A stretch of 64,000 nt of DNA, taken from contig CAJUMF010000001.1 of the NCBI GenBank assembly GCA_910586965.1, positions 216,740 to 280,739 on the forward strand, written 5' to 3'. Within the stretch, counting starts at the first letter, position 1. Each line of letters begins with the position of its first letter. The notes beneath the pieces are model-generated. The model did not search any database, had not been told where the DNA came from, and saw only the letters and a list, made by a program, of their open reading frames with translations. Shown here piece by piece: positions 53,294-63,340 of this stretch. The DNA is from an uncultured Dorea sp. (GTDB taxonomy: Bacteria; Bacillota; Clostridia; Lachnospirales; Lachnospiraceae). A program made the position numbers and the translations under genes.

Positions 53294-54748
53294 CTATTTG
53301 GGAACTTCTCCGATATAATAAAATCCTTTGCACTCTCTTAAAAGTACGTCCACATACTCCCCAATCAGCTCTTCCCTTCCGGGAAAATGAACGAGCAAGT
53401 TGTTGCTGAGCCTTCCTGTGACCATGGAATGGTCCTGCTCGCTTACCGACTCCACAAGAACTTCCTGTATCGTCCCCTCATGCACTGCACACATCTCTCC
53501 CGCGATTATTTGCACCTCTTTAAGCAGCCGCTCAAAACGATCTTTGATAATCTCATCCGGCACCTGTTCTTCCATAACGGCAGCAGGCGTTCCCGTGCGC
53601 TTCGAATAGATGAAGGTAAAAGCGCTGTCATACCGTACCCGCCTAACAATATCCAACGTCTCCTGAAAATCCTCTTCCGTTTCCCCCGGAAATCCTACGA
53701 TGATATCTGTAGTGAGGGAGATTCCCGGAACAGCGCGCTTAAGCTTTTCTGTCAACGCGAGATACTGCTCCTTTGTATAGCGGCGGTTCATCTTCTCAAG
53801 GATACGCGTGCTTCCCGACTGTACGGGAAGATGGAGATGACGGCATATCTTTTTTGACTTTCCCATGACCTCAATCAGCTCATCTGACAGATCTTTTGGA
53901 TGTGAAGTCATAAAGCGAATACGCCTTATCCCGTCAATCTTTTCGATCTCCGTGAGGAGCTGGGCAAAAGATACCGGTTGCTCCAGAGTCTTTCCATAGG
54001 AATTAACATTCTGTCCCAAGAGCATCACTTCTGTCACGCCATCTTCGGACAGACGCTCTATTTCCCGGATAATAGCTTTCGGCTCACGGCTTCTCTCTCT
54101 TCCTCTTACATACGGAACGATACAATAACTGCAGAAATTATTGCACCCAAACATAATATTTATACCCGATTTAAAAGGATACTTCCGCTCATTGGGAAGA
54201 TTTTCCACAATTTTATCTGTACTTTTCCAGATGTCAATGACCATCCGTCCCGCCTCAAAACGCGCAGCCAAAAGCTCCGCGAATTTGTAGATATTGTGAG
54301 TCCCAAAGATCAGATCGATGAAGGAGTAGCTTTTCTTTAATTTCTCCACCACCTCCGGCTCCTGCATCATACAGCCGCACAGACCAATCATCATATGGGG
54401 ATACTTTTTCTTACGCGGTTTTAGCTGTCCAAGCCTTCCGTATACCCGCGTATTGGCGTTCTCACGGACTGTACATGTATTGTAGATGACAAAGTCCGCA
54501 CGCTCTTCCTGCTCCTCTATGTATCCGATATCCTTAAGGATCCCTCTTAGCTTCTCAGAGTCCCTGGCATTCATCTGGCATCCGAAGGTTGTAACACATG
54601 CGGTGGGGCGGCGTCCGTATCTCTGTTCAAAATCTTTCACCCATTCCCGGCATTTTGCCATGAAATAATACTGCCTGTCCGGTTCTTTGGAAGGCGGTCC
54701 TGCATCTATATCTATCTTTTCTATATTGATTTCGTTATACATTCTCAT
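53294..54748 (-). CDS. miaB: tRNA-2-methylthio-N6-dimethylallyladenosine synthase
   Basis: This 484-residue methylthiotransferase has an N-terminal MTTase domain (FGCQMNARDSEKL), the radical SAM cluster CNNFCSYC with PYVRGRERSR, and a C-terminal TRAM domain (EVLVESVSEQDHSMVTGR). It acts on the product of MiaA. The ATG shares a base with the stop of the DUF4250 gene. Confidence 0.96.
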   Translation of the reverse strand: MRMYNEINIEKIDIDAGPPSKEPDRQYYFMAKCREWVKDFEQRYGRRPTACVTTFGCQMNARDSEKLRGILKDIGYIEEQEERADFVIYNTCTVRENANTRVYGRLGQLKPRKKKYPHMMIGLCGCMMQEPEVVEKLKKSYSFIDLIFGTHNIYKFAELLAARFEAGRMVIDIWKSTDKIVENLPNERKYPFKSGINIMFGCNNFCSYCIVPYVRGRERSREPKAIIREIERLSEDGVTEVMLLGQNVNSYGKTLEQPVSFAQLLTEIEKIDGIRRIRFMTSHPKDLSDELIEVMGKSKKICRHLHLPVQSGSTRILEKMNRRYTKEQYLALTEKLKRAVPGISLTTDIIVGFPGETEEDFQETLDIVRRVRYDSAFTFIYSKRTGTPAAVMEEQVPDEIIKDRFERLLKEVQIIAGEMCAVHEGTIQEVLVESVSEQDHSMVTGRLSNNLLVHFPGREELIGEYVDVLLRECKGFYYIGEVPK

Positions 54749-54942
54749 TACACAAACTGATTCTTTCTTTCATCATATTCATAATCGATACTTCTTAATG
54801 CTCCGATGATCGTATCTTTCCCCACATGCTTGTCCTCACACAAAGCATCCAGGGAAGGATAGTAATCACGCAGCTCCGTATTCACAACACTCAGCAGCAG
54901 CACAGGGTCTTTCGGCAAATGATCCATCTTATTGTTCTCCAT
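54748..54942 (-). CDS. DUF4250 protein
   Basis: This 64-residue protein matches DUF4250: LPKDPVLLLSVVNTELRDYY, SLDALCEDKHV and the end SIDYEYDERKNQFV. Function unknown. It overlaps the folate gene by 14 bp and miaB by a base. Confidence 0.88.
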   Translation of the reverse strand: MENNKMDHLPKDPVLLLSVVNTELRDYYPSLDALCEDKHVGKDTIIGALRSIDYEYDERKNQFV

Positions 54943-55498
54943 TCAGTAAATTATATGAGATTTTTTCAGTAAATACCATATCCATCTTACAGTCACACTC
55001 CTTGGCCGGTATCTTCTCCACAAGCTGTATGTCAAAGGCAATTCCCAGCTTGACAAGATGCGGATGCGCATGAAGATAACGGTCATAGAAGCCCTTCCCG
55101 TATCCGATCCGGTTACACTCACGGTCAAAAGCAATCCCCGGAACAATCACAAGCCCGTCGTTCCCAGGCGCCTTAATTCCTTCGCCGGAAGGCTCTAAGA
55201 TTCCGAAAGTCCCCCGTATAAGCTCCTTTTCTGACTCCACGAGATAAAATTCTATCTCTCCGCCGGACACTCTCGGCAGCCAGATGTCTTTCCCTAGCCG
55301 CCACGCTTCATCAATAATTTGTTCCGTTCCTACCTCACCGTCAAAATCCATATAGCAGAAAAGATCCGTCGCTTCCCTGAAATAATCACTTGCAATCACT
55401 TTCCCTGCAATGATATCAGTCGCCACATGCCATTCATCTGCTCCGATGCCGGCGCGGAGCTTTCGTATCTGTCCTCTAATTTCCTGTTTTGTTTCCAA
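54929..55498 (-). CDS. 5-formyltetrahydrofolate cyclo-ligase
   Basis: This 189-residue protein starts at TTG 55498 (METKQEIRGQIRKLRAG) with GGTGAG before it; the frame extends further upstream but into DUF896. The ATP/substrate motif GYGKGFYDRYL near residue 137 and LVIVPGIAFDRECNRIG are diagnostic. It converts 5-formyl-THF to 5,10-methenyl-THF. Confidence 0.9.
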   Translation of the reverse strand: METKQEIRGQIRKLRAGIGADEWHVATDIIAGKVIASDYFREATDLFCYMDFDGEVGTEQIIDEAWRLGKDIWLPRVSGGEIEFYLVESEKELIRGTFGILEPSGEGIKAPGNDGLVIVPGIAFDRECNRIGYGKGFYDRYLHAHPHLVKLGIAFDIQLVEKIPAKECDCKMDMVFTEKISYNLLNGEQ

Positions 55499-55697
55499 AT
55501 TTCTCACCCAAATCTGTAATACTTCCGTCAGCCTCCCTGATGGAAATATTGTCAAGCTGTCCTCTTAAGCTGCGTTTGAAAGAATCTATATATTCCTTCC
55601 GAAGAATCTGCTGCTCTTTAAGTTCAGCCTCTGTCAGACCTTCCTCTTTTGATTTATGATACAGTTCATTGATACGTGCTATACTTTTTTTATCCAT
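55476..55697 (-). CDS. DUF896 (YnzC-like) protein
   Basis: This 73-residue protein matches DUF896: IARINELYHKSKEEGLTEAELKEQQILRKEYIDSF and LRGQLDNI. In Bacillus a member is encoded in the SOS operon with yneA; here it leads the folate/miaB operon instead. It overlaps the next gene by 23 bp. Confidence 0.9.
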   Translation of the reverse strand: MDKKSIARINELYHKSKEEGLTEAELKEQQILRKEYIDSFKRSLRGQLDNISIREADGSITDLGEKFGNKTGN

Positions 55698-55794
55698 AAT
55701 TTTGACCTCTGCTGTATATTAAAAAACTTTTTTTATCTTACACTATAATATCTTCAAAGTCCAGCATTATATTTTCACAGACCGCCCAAAAACA

Positions 55795-56172
55795 TCAACT
55801 GGAATAATTCTCAAGGAATCCATAGAGTTCCTCCTGGTTTTCAATATATTTCCCGTTGGCAATCTCCTCCCTTACTGACTCCGGAAGTTCTTCACATAAA
55901 ATATCCGTATATTCATAGGCCGTTTTCTTATCACTCAGGAAAACAACCACATATCCATTCACGTTTTTCAGATAGTAGCAATCTTCCTTCAAAGCATGTC
56001 CGTCTGCCGTCACTGTTTCCTCAGCCTGTGCTTTCTTTACTTCCTCTGCCGCCAAAAGCCTTGCCTCCATCTTCTGTCTTGCAGCACGATAGCTATACTG
56101 GCAGGCAAACGTAACTGCCAGTGCCAGAATCAACACGATAGAAAGAAATCCAATTCCATATTTATTCCTCAT
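55795..56172 (-). CDS. Membrane-anchored small protein, BofC-C-terminal-like
   Basis: This 125-residue protein has an N-terminal membrane span (about 8-25), a helical stalk, and an exported C-terminal domain (DCYYLKNVNGYVVVFLSDKKT, then ELYGFLENYSS) resembling the C-terminal domain of BofC. BofC signals in spore-forming cells. The match is from pattern memory, so it remains tentative. Confidence 0.6.
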   Translation of the reverse strand: MRNKYGIGFLSIVLILALAVTFACQYSYRAARQKMEARLLAAEEVKKAQAEETVTADGHALKEDCYYLKNVNGYVVVFLSDKKTAYEYTDILCEELPESVREEIANGKYIENQEELYGFLENYSS

Positions 56173-56221
56173 AACGCCAACTCCTTTTTTTCATAAGTAT
56201 TGGCAATTCTGAGCAATTTAT

Positions 56222-57868
56222 TCAAAACAGGTGAACCTTCCGGCAGAGCTTTGCAAGCAAAGCTCCTTTGGGCATCTCCATCATCTCATCCTCTGTAATG
56301 CCCCCCAAGAGCACAAGGCCTACGCCATACACGATCACTGCTACCGGCAGCGCGATCACCGTCGCGATCTTTGCACTGATGATAAGTTTAAAGGCTGAAT
56401 AAGTGCCAAGCGCCGCGATTCCCATTAGTGCAGATGCCAAAAGCGGAATCCCGAACGTTCTTTTTTGTTCCTGTACATAGCCGACTTTTTGCCGGAGCGC
56501 ATGGGAATTCAACATAGAAGCACAGGCCGCAAACACGATCTTGCTCACCACAACGCCGTAAATTCCCCACTGGAATACTACCATCATAATAAACAGTGAC
56601 ACCATATGTACGACAAGGGAAATAGAAGCGCTTTTTACCGGCACCATCATATTGTCCAGTCCCTGATGTACCGCATTTGTCACCGTCGAAAGACAGTAAA
56701 AGATAACGGAAACCGCTCCAATCTGCAGCATTTTTGCTGACACATTGTTGTTTTCAGTAAAAAAGATCAAGTCTAAAAGCGGTTTTGCCAGTACCATGAG
56801 ACCGACCGCGCTGGGAATGGCAATCAACATATTGAACCGCACAAACATAGATATCTTATCATTCACCTGCCGCTTATTCCCCGACTTTACTGTAGCCACA
56901 AGACTTGGAACGAGGGAGGCCCCAAGTGCATTGGAAAATGCCAGCGGTACATTGATCAGCGTGTCATATTTTCCGCTTAAGATGCCTAAAAGCCCTGCAT
57001 AATCGCTCTCGGCATGTCCCTGTGCAGACATGATCTTCCCGAACATCGCATTGTCTATCACTCCGCTCAGATTATAGACCGTAGAGCTTAAAAGCACCGG
57101 GGCGATCGTAAAAAGAAGTGCCCGAAAAATATGCTCGTAACTCTCCCGTCTTCTGGTCCGGTCACGCCTCCGCTGCCTTTTCATAACCCTCTGGTACACC
57201 ACAAAGATGAACATTAAAAACAGCAGCGCAGAAACTGCCCCCGCAACGGTTCCGATCGTTCCTCCCATCGCCGCCATAGCCAGAGAAAAATCATTGCCCT
57301 TTTTTGCTGCCTTTGCCATCTTAAGCAAAAAGAAAGCCCCAAGGATACTGACCGCCGCATTGACGATCTGCTCTAACACCTGAGAAATGGCCGTGGGGAT
57401 CATAGACTTGTTACCCTGGAAAAATCCGCGGAATACTCCAAGCAAAGCAACTACCAATATACAGGGTGCAAGCACCCGAAGCGCGTAGGAACTCAGTTTC
57501 ATAGCCATAATATGAGTGGCGATAAAATCAGCTCCCAGAAAAATGAGCAAAGCTGCACTGCCCCCCACCGTAAAAGCAAACGAAAGGGCAATCTTAAACA
57601 CTTTGTGAGCATTCCGATACTGCCCGGTAGCATTCCTCGCCGAAACCAGCTTCGACACCGCCAGAGGCAGGCTGTAGGAAGTGAGCGTCAAGGCGATGGC
57701 ATAGACCTGAAAGGCAACGCCATAATACCCCATACCCTTATCTCCGAGAATATTTACGAGCGGAACTCTGTACACCGCTCCGATGATCTTCGTGATCACT
57801 CCGGCAATGGCAAGAAACGACCCCTGCATGATAAGCGACTTGTCTGAATTTTTCTTAACTTTAGCCAT
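56222..57868 (-). CDS. SpoVB/MurJ-like polysaccharide flippase (MVF/MATE fold)
   Basis: This 548-residue protein has about 14 membrane spans and the family pattern (GSFLAIAGVITKIIGAVYRVPLVNILGDKGMGYYG). It is probably a lipid II or spore-cortex precursor flippase, or a polysaccharide exporter. It stands upstream of no other export gene. The next gene, ybeY, ends 12 bp upstream of its start. Confidence 0.85.
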   Translation of the reverse strand: MAKVKKNSDKSLIMQGSFLAIAGVITKIIGAVYRVPLVNILGDKGMGYYGVAFQVYAIALTLTSYSLPLAVSKLVSARNATGQYRNAHKVFKIALSFAFTVGGSAALLIFLGADFIATHIMAMKLSSYALRVLAPCILVVALLGVFRGFFQGNKSMIPTAISQVLEQIVNAAVSILGAFFLLKMAKAAKKGNDFSLAMAAMGGTIGTVAGAVSALLFLMFIFVVYQRVMKRQRRRDRTRRRESYEHIFRALLFTIAPVLLSSTVYNLSGVIDNAMFGKIMSAQGHAESDYAGLLGILSGKYDTLINVPLAFSNALGASLVPSLVATVKSGNKRQVNDKISMFVRFNMLIAIPSAVGLMVLAKPLLDLIFFTENNNVSAKMLQIGAVSVIFYCLSTVTNAVHQGLDNMMVPVKSASISLVVHMVSLFIMMVVFQWGIYGVVVSKIVFAACASMLNSHALRQKVGYVQEQKRTFGIPLLASALMGIAALGTYSAFKLIISAKIATVIALPVAVIVYGVGLVLLGGITEDEMMEMPKGALLAKLCRKVHLF

Positions 57869-57880
57869 AGTTTAACCCCA

Positions 57881-58393
57881 TCATAAAGTTATATGCTGCT
57901 CTCTCAAAATTTCCAGCTTTTTTAAAACTTCTCTTTGCAGCCGTTCCATCACAAGACGCTCATCCTCTTCCATATGATCGAACCCTGTCAAGTGCAGTAC
58001 AGAATGTGTGATCAAAAAAGCAAATTCCCGCAAAACACTATGTCCATATTCTTCAGCCTGAGAAAGGACCTTCTCCTTGGATATCACAATATCTCCTAAA
58101 AGGAGCTCCCCGGTCTCCGGATGAAAGCAATCTTCTCTTTCCTCAAGAAACCCAAACTCTCCAGGAACTTCAAAATCCGTCATCGGAAAGGACAGGACAT
58201 CGGTTGCCCGATCGATATGCCGAAACTCCCGGTTCATCCGGTGAATCTCCCCATCTGTCGTAAGCAGCAAGTTTACTTCTGCCTCATAGGGACATCCAAT
58301 ATGATCAAGAACTTCCAGGACGATTCTTTCTGCAAGCGTTTCACATGCCAGGGGAAGCTTTACATCCCCTTCTTCTCCAAAATTCAATGTCAT
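57881..58393 (-). CDS. ybeY: Endoribonuclease YbeY
   Basis: This 170-residue protein has the zinc site HSVLHLTGFDHMEEDE (H-x3-H-x5-H) and DRATDVLSFPM. It acts in 16S rRNA maturation. Its start overlaps the phoH stop by 4 bp. Confidence 0.95.
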   Translation of the reverse strand: MTLNFGEEGDVKLPLACETLAERIVLEVLDHIGCPYEAEVNLLLTTDGEIHRMNREFRHIDRATDVLSFPMTDFEVPGEFGFLEEREDCFHPETGELLLGDIVISKEKVLSQAEEYGHSVLREFAFLITHSVLHLTGFDHMEEDERLVMERLQREVLKKLEILREQHITL

Positions 58394-59385
58394 GGTCTTC
58401 TCCTTGTTTTTTTTCGCTTACTTTTCTCCATATTGCTCTCATACACCTCATAGGCCTTCACAATCTTCTGCACAAGAGGATGGCGCACAACATCCTTGCT
58501 AGTGAGACGGCAAATGCTGATATCCTCGATGTTCTTTACTACATTTACCGCCACGTCGAGACCGGATAGCTGTCCCGCAGCCAAGTCTTTTTGCGTCTCG
58601 TCCCCGGTGATGACAACCTTAGAACCGAATCCGATCCTGGTAAGAAACATCTTCATCTGTGCCGGTGTGGTATTCTGGGCTTCGTCAAGGATGATAAAAG
58701 CATTGTCTAATGTCCGCCCGCGCATGTAGGCAAGAGGCGCCACCTCGATAAGCCCTTTCTCCGAATTCTTCAGGAAGCTTTCCGCACCCATGATCTGGTA
58801 GAGCGCATCATAAAGCGGCCTCAAATACGGATCGATCTTGCTCTGTAAGTCGCCTGGAAGAAAGCCTAGCTTTTCCCCTGCTTCTATCGCCGGGCGGGTC
58901 AGTATGATCCTCCCCACCTCGTCATTTTTAAACGCCGTGATCGCCATAGCCATAGCCAGATAGGTCTTACCGGTGCCGGCAGGTCCCAGTCCGAACACGA
59001 TCATCTGCTTTCTAATGGCATCTACATATTTCTTTTGTCCCATTGTCTTCGGCTTGATCGGCTTCCCTCCAAGGGTATGGCATATGATATCTTTATCAAT
59101 CTCAAGAATATTCTCCTCACTGTCCTCCATGACAAGTGATAATAGATAATCTACGTTCTGTTCCTGTATGATATTCCCTCTTTTAGATAATTCCGTGAGC
59201 TGTGACAGCACTTTCTTTGCCTTTTCGGCTCTTGCACCGTCCCCCATGATCTTGATGCTTTCCCCTCTGGCAACAAGTGTTACATGCAGAGCCCGCTCAA
59301 TCTTCTTCATATAAACATCAAACTGCCCGAACACATTTCCTTCGTGTTCCGCAGGAATATCAATGGTCATCTCCATCATTCCCAT
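58390..59385 (-). CDS. phoH: PhoH-family ATPase
   Basis: This 331-residue protein has GPAGTGKTYLAM (Walker A), FIILDEAQNTTPAQMK (Walker B) and VITGDETQKDL. I set the start at 59385 from GGAGAC; the longer reading frame enters the yqfD coding region. It is typically paired with ybeY in RNA metabolism. Confidence 0.92.
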   Translation of the reverse strand: MGMMEMTIDIPAEHEGNVFGQFDVYMKKIERALHVTLVARGESIKIMGDGARAEKAKKVLSQLTELSKRGNIIQEQNVDYLLSLVMEDSEENILEIDKDIICHTLGGKPIKPKTMGQKKYVDAIRKQMIVFGLGPAGTGKTYLAMAMAITAFKNDEVGRIILTRPAIEAGEKLGFLPGDLQSKIDPYLRPLYDALYQIMGAESFLKNSEKGLIEVAPLAYMRGRTLDNAFIILDEAQNTTPAQMKMFLTRIGFGSKVVITGDETQKDLAAGQLSGLDVAVNVVKNIEDISICRLTSKDVVRHPLVQKIVKAYEVYESNMEKSKRKKTRRRP

Positions 59386-60679
59386 CCACTTCGTCTCCTG
59401 TCTCTTTTCCTTCATCTTCCTTCTGTTCTGGAACCTCCAAAAGCTTAGAAGACTTCTCTTTTCCAATGGGCATCCGGACTGTCAGGCTGCCTTTCGCTTC
59501 TGATTCATCCTGCCCTGTGTATATTTTAACATCATTCTCAATAATTTCTACCCCTTTTTTCTCCAAATCTTCACAGTATCTTACAAATCTCTCTGTGAGA
59601 ATCTGCTGAATTTCTTCCTTTTCATGCTGTTTTTTGTGCGGCGTATAGGGAATCGCCTCCCTCGACCACCAGAATACCGGTATATAAAAGTTGTCAAAAA
59701 ATTTAAGCTGCCCTTGCTCCCCATACATCGTAAAATGCTCATAATCATTTTTAATCCCGCCAAAGGAGAATCGGATATTTCCAAGAGACAGGCTGTACTG
59801 CTTCTTACAGACATCAAAATTCTCCTTTTCAATATAGGTATTGCTGCAGGAATCTTTATACTTTATCTTGGTCTTCCCGATGATATCTGCATCAGACACA
59901 TGATACTGGTATCCGGTAACCTCCCCTGCATCATTATTCACCGGGACCTGGCCGGACACTAACACATCACCCTTTTTTACTTTTGCTCCGATCTTCGTCT
60001 GCAACAGGCCGTTGCGGACAATGGCGCTGACAATGGTACAGCTTCTGTCTGCCACGATATCCACAGGCTGTACGGCACCGCCAGGCTCCGCCGCCTCTTT
60101 TGGGTCTGCTGACACTGCCGGAGAATCTTCATTTTCCTTCACCTGGATGATCAGTCGTGTTCCGCGGATAGACGCTGACACCCATATGATATCGTCATAT
60201 TCTTTGCGGATATCTTTTACGATCCTCTGGCAGTTGACATCTGACTTTGCCATCCCGTTTCTTACAGACTTTTCTTCCAGAAATTCCAATAATGTCTCGT
60301 CTGTGCGGGACTTGTTCCCTGTTATGTCAATATTCCAGATATAGTGTGACATCCAAAAGATTAAAAACACAAAGAAAAAAGCTCCGGCAAAAAAGAGCTT
60401 TCGCTTCCGGTAGCGAAATAAATAAAAAGGAAGCCCGGACTTTTTTAAGATTGTAACCTTTGTTCCGGTCTTCCTGATAATCGGTTTTAACTTCCGGAAG
60501 CCGCTGATTGAAATGTTCATCTCATATGCACCGGAAACTGCCTGAAGTCCCCACAGGTAGATGCCCCTGTGCCGGCATGCATTCAAAAATCTTTCTGTAG
60601 AATACCCCGCGATCTGGATGCGAAGATAGCCTTTGATATAACAGATAAGCCGTGACAGCAACGATATCTCCTCCCGCAA
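59360..60679 (-). CDS. yqfD: Sporulation protein YqfD
   Basis: This 439-residue protein has a basic N-terminal region, one membrane span (about 95-112), and the YqfD pattern (SISGFRKLKPIIRKTGTKVTI, and the exterior KIGAKVKKGDVLVSG). In Bacillus, yqfD is under sporulation control in the mother cell. The C-terminus has a long acidic tail. The end overlaps phoH. Confidence 0.92.
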   Translation of the reverse strand: MREEISLLSRLICYIKGYLRIQIAGYSTERFLNACRHRGIYLWGLQAVSGAYEMNISISGFRKLKPIIRKTGTKVTILKKSGLPFYLFRYRKRKLFFAGAFFFVFLIFWMSHYIWNIDITGNKSRTDETLLEFLEEKSVRNGMAKSDVNCQRIVKDIRKEYDDIIWVSASIRGTRLIIQVKENEDSPAVSADPKEAAEPGGAVQPVDIVADRSCTIVSAIVRNGLLQTKIGAKVKKGDVLVSGQVPVNNDAGEVTGYQYHVSDADIIGKTKIKYKDSCSNTYIEKENFDVCKKQYSLSLGNIRFSFGGIKNDYEHFTMYGEQGQLKFFDNFYIPVFWWSREAIPYTPHKKQHEKEEIQQILTERFVRYCEDLEKKGVEIIENDVKIYTGQDESEAKGSLTVRMPIGKEKSSKLLEVPEQKEDEGKETGDEVDGNDGDDH

Positions 60680-60692
60680 TATATTTTGATAT

Positions 60693-61022
60693 CTAATCCG
60701 GTACTGACAGGCCTACATATTCGATGGATATGATATGCCCGGTGACTTTCATCTCATCGTTGGTGTAATAGTCAACCTTCAGATGTTTCCCGCAGATACG
60801 GATCTGTCCGTCCTTCGTATGGATACGGATCAGGCAATCTGTATATTCAATGATTCCTCTGTAATTTTCAATATTCAGTTCCATCTGCCCTACCATCGTG
60901 AGCATGGGTATGCCAAGCACCACATCTTTCGGAAGTTCAGACAGCTCTGACAGTCTATTTTTAAGGGAATGTTCTTCCCGCGCTGATACCTGCCTCTTTG
61001 CCTTCATACAAACGCCATTCAC
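60693..61022 (-). CDS. yqfC: Sporulation protein YqfC (YabP family)
   Basis: This 109-residue YabP/YqfC protein has PKDVVLGIPMLTMVGQMELNI and IRIHTKDGQIRICGKHLKV. It sits directly upstream of yqfD, its usual partner. The start is either GTG 61022 or ATG 61007; neither has a strong ribosome site. Confidence 0.85.
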   Translation of the reverse strand: MNGVCMKAKRQVSAREEHSLKNRLSELSELPKDVVLGIPMLTMVGQMELNIENYRGIIEYTDCLIRIHTKDGQIRICGKHLKVDYYTNDEMKVTGHIISIEYVGLSVPD

Positions 61023-61083
61023 AGATTTTACTCATAATCTATGCGATGAGGACACTGATTATGACTACCGCTGTTCTTTAACT

Positions 61084-61506
61084 TTATATCAGGTATTTTA
61101 TCTTCCGGTTCTTCCGCATCAGTTCTTTGACAAATGCTTCGTTATCCTCCAAAGATACATAAACATCTGTCAAACTGTAGGATTCAATACCTATCCGTTC
61201 AAAAGATGCAGCAAAAGATGCCGAATAAACTTTCATCTTCTTGACACACCGGATATCCTGTATAGGAATTTCCTTCGTAAGCAGTCCGAATTTTATAGTA
61301 ACCAATTTTTTGGTGACCGTAACCTCATTCTTAAATAAAACCGGAACGAAATAAAGATCAAAAAGCAGGAACACTGCCAAATTCAAAATAAATGCCAGCG
61401 ATAAATTTCCTGACCAGATCTGGTATATCAAAGAAGCGATTGCCACTCCGTTTAATACTGCTATTACAATATACCACCACGTAGCTATTTTCCCTTTGAA
61501 GATCAT
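61084..61506 (-). CDS. PH-domain membrane protein
   Basis: This 140-residue protein has two N-terminal membrane spans (about 10-28 and 35-54) followed by a bacterial PH-like domain (VTVTKKLVTIKFGLLTKEIPIQDI, AASFERIGIES, VYVSLEDNEAFVKEL). Function unknown. It overlaps the sugar kinase stop by 4 bp. Confidence 0.75.
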   Translation of the reverse strand: MIFKGKIATWWYIVIAVLNGVAIASLIYQIWSGNLSLAFILNLAVFLLFDLYFVPVLFKNEVTVTKKLVTIKFGLLTKEIPIQDIRCVKKMKVYSASFAASFERIGIESYSLTDVYVSLEDNEAFVKELMRKNRKIKYLI

Positions 61507-62426
61507 CGTTTTTCCTCCTCGTTAAACGTGTATGTCCACTCTGTTCCCCCAAGCATCCCCACAGCCTCTGCGCCGCATCTATTGGCAAACTGTGCGCAAG
61601 AATAAAGTCCTTTTCCCTCCGATAAAGCATAGATAAAACCTGCCACAAAGCTGTCCCCCGCCCCCGTCGTATCGATACATTCTATGCTCTTCTCCACCGG
61701 AACCCTGTACATTTCTGATGTTGTTTTTACCAGACATCCTCTTGCCCCGCATTTTATAATGACATGACCTGCGCCGGAAGCAAGAAGGCTTTCGGATGCT
61801 TTCTCTGTATCTGTCTCTCCGGTCAAAAGAGCGGCCTCCTGCTCATTGGCGAAAAGATAATCGATATATACAAATGCCCTGGCCATATCCGATATGGTCT
61901 CCCCGCATTTGCACTTTGTCATATCTGCGCAAACAGTGATACCTTGTGCTTTCGCCTGAGAAAATATCTGCGCAAGCTGTGCCTCCCCAATCTCCGGGAA
62001 CACGAAAATACTGGCAAAACACAGATATCTCACTTCTTTCCCAAAAGGCATACATATGTCCGTAACCTTAAGCGCCCGCAGCGTCCCGCCCGGATTCGTA
62101 AGAAAACTTCTCTCTCCATCCCCGGCAACAAGCACAACATTAATTCCTGTGGGAATTTTCTTTCTGACCTGATCCCGCCGGAGCACGATTCCCCGATCCC
62201 GACATTCGTTAGTCAGAAACCTGCCTGCCATATCATCTCCGACAATCGTCTCTAACTGTACCTGCTTGCCCAGTCCTGCAAGTACAAGTGCCTCATTGAG
62301 CGCATCCCCTCCCGGTGACATACGGATATCTTCCGCCGGATATGAGCCTGTCTCAAATACCGAGGCGCTGACCGGACGCACCAGTACATCAATGATCGCT
62401 GCCCCGATAATTACAATCTCTGACAT
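61503..62426 (-). CDS. PfkB-family carbohydrate kinase
   Basis: This 307-residue ribokinase-like protein has the N-terminal signature SPGGDALNEALVLAGLG and the catalytic GAGDSFVAGF near residue 258. The sugar is unknown, possibly ribose, fructose or a nucleoside. It is divergent from the HAD phosphatase and near an RpiB-like isomerase, so a pentose-phosphate role is possible. Confidence 0.9.
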   Translation of the reverse strand: MSEIVIIGAAIIDVLVRPVSASVFETGSYPAEDIRMSPGGDALNEALVLAGLGKQVQLETIVGDDMAGRFLTNECRDRGIVLRRDQVRKKIPTGINVVLVAGDGERSFLTNPGGTLRALKVTDICMPFGKEVRYLCFASIFVFPEIGEAQLAQIFSQAKAQGITVCADMTKCKCGETISDMARAFVYIDYLFANEQEAALLTGETDTEKASESLLASGAGHVIIKCGARGCLVKTTSEMYRVPVEKSIECIDTTGAGDSFVAGFIYALSEGKGLYSCAQFANRCGAEAVGMLGGTEWTYTFNEEEKR

Positions 62427-62488
62427 GATATCCTCCTGTATCCCTTCCCTATGCTAATTTATACTATCATCTTTCCTGCCAAAATACA

Positions 62489-62518
62489 ATTGAAAAATCC
62501 TGTCTTTTTGTATTATAA
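62489..62518 (+). promoter_or_regulatory. Promoter of the HAD phosphatase gene
   Basis: TTGAAA (62489-62494), 18-bp spacer, TATAAT (62513-62518), with AGGAGG before the ATG at 62551. Confidence 0.65.
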
Positions 62519-62550
62519 TGTGCAGGAGTACATATAGGAGGAATGTTATT

Positions 62551-63321
62551 ATGATACGATATGTAGCCAGTGATCTGGACGGAACACTGTTGAAAAATGA
62601 TGCCCAGAGCCTTAATCCGGAAATCTTTGACCTGATCCGAAAGCTTAAAGAAAAAGGTATCCGCTTTATTGCCGCCAGCGGACGTACATATGAGAATGTA
62701 TACCGCCTGTTCGGACCGGTACAGGAGGACATTTCTTACATTACAGAAAACGGCTCCATGTGTGTCCATAATCATAAAGTGATATCAAGAGGACTGATCG
62801 ACCGGGAATTGGGACTCCGGATCATCCGGGCCTCAAAGCAATTCCCGGAATTCCACTGTATGCTTTCATGTGAGACAACCGCTTACACGGACTCTGCCGA
62901 TCAGCAATTTTTATACTACATGCATGAGGTGATCAAATATAAGCTCAAAGAAGTTCCTGACCTCTGCCAGGTCACAGAACCATTTTTAAAAATCGCTTTT
63001 ATGAATTTCAATGGAACAGATGCGGCGGAACATTTCTTCAAGGAAAACTTTTCCTCGGAAATCAAGATCGTCACTTCCGGAAACTTATGGGTAGACTTTA
63101 TCGCGCCAAATGCCAACAAAGGCACAGGACTTTCCGACATCACCCGTCATCTGGGCATTCCTTTGGCAGACGGTATCGCTTTCGGTGACCACTTCAATGA
63201 TATTGAACTTTTTAAAGCTGCCGGAACCAGCTATGCAATGTCAGACTGCGCCCCCGGCGTGGAAAAATATGCCGATAAACAGACAGACTCTGTAGAATGT
63301 GTCTTGAGGACATTATTGTGA
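62551..63321 (+). CDS. Cof-type HAD-IIB phosphatase
   Basis: This 256-residue protein has motif I DLDGTLL near the N-terminus, motif II SGRTYENV and motif III/IV GDHFNDIELF near residue 210, and a Cof-type cap. It dephosphorylates small sugar phosphates or similar. ATG 62551 follows AGGAGG; the upstream in-frame codon at 62518 has no such site. Confidence 0.9.
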   Translation: MIRYVASDLDGTLLKNDAQSLNPEIFDLIRKLKEKGIRFIAASGRTYENVYRLFGPVQEDISYITENGSMCVHNHKVISRGLIDRELGLRIIRASKQFPEFHCMLSCETTAYTDSADQQFLYYMHEVIKYKLKEVPDLCQVTEPFLKIAFMNFNGTDAAEHFFKENFSSEIKIVTSGNLWVDFIAPNANKGTGLSDITRHLGIPLADGIAFGDHFNDIELFKAAGTSYAMSDCAPGVEKYADKQTDSVECVLRTLL

Positions 63322-63340
63322 TTTTCAAAATTTTTATTAA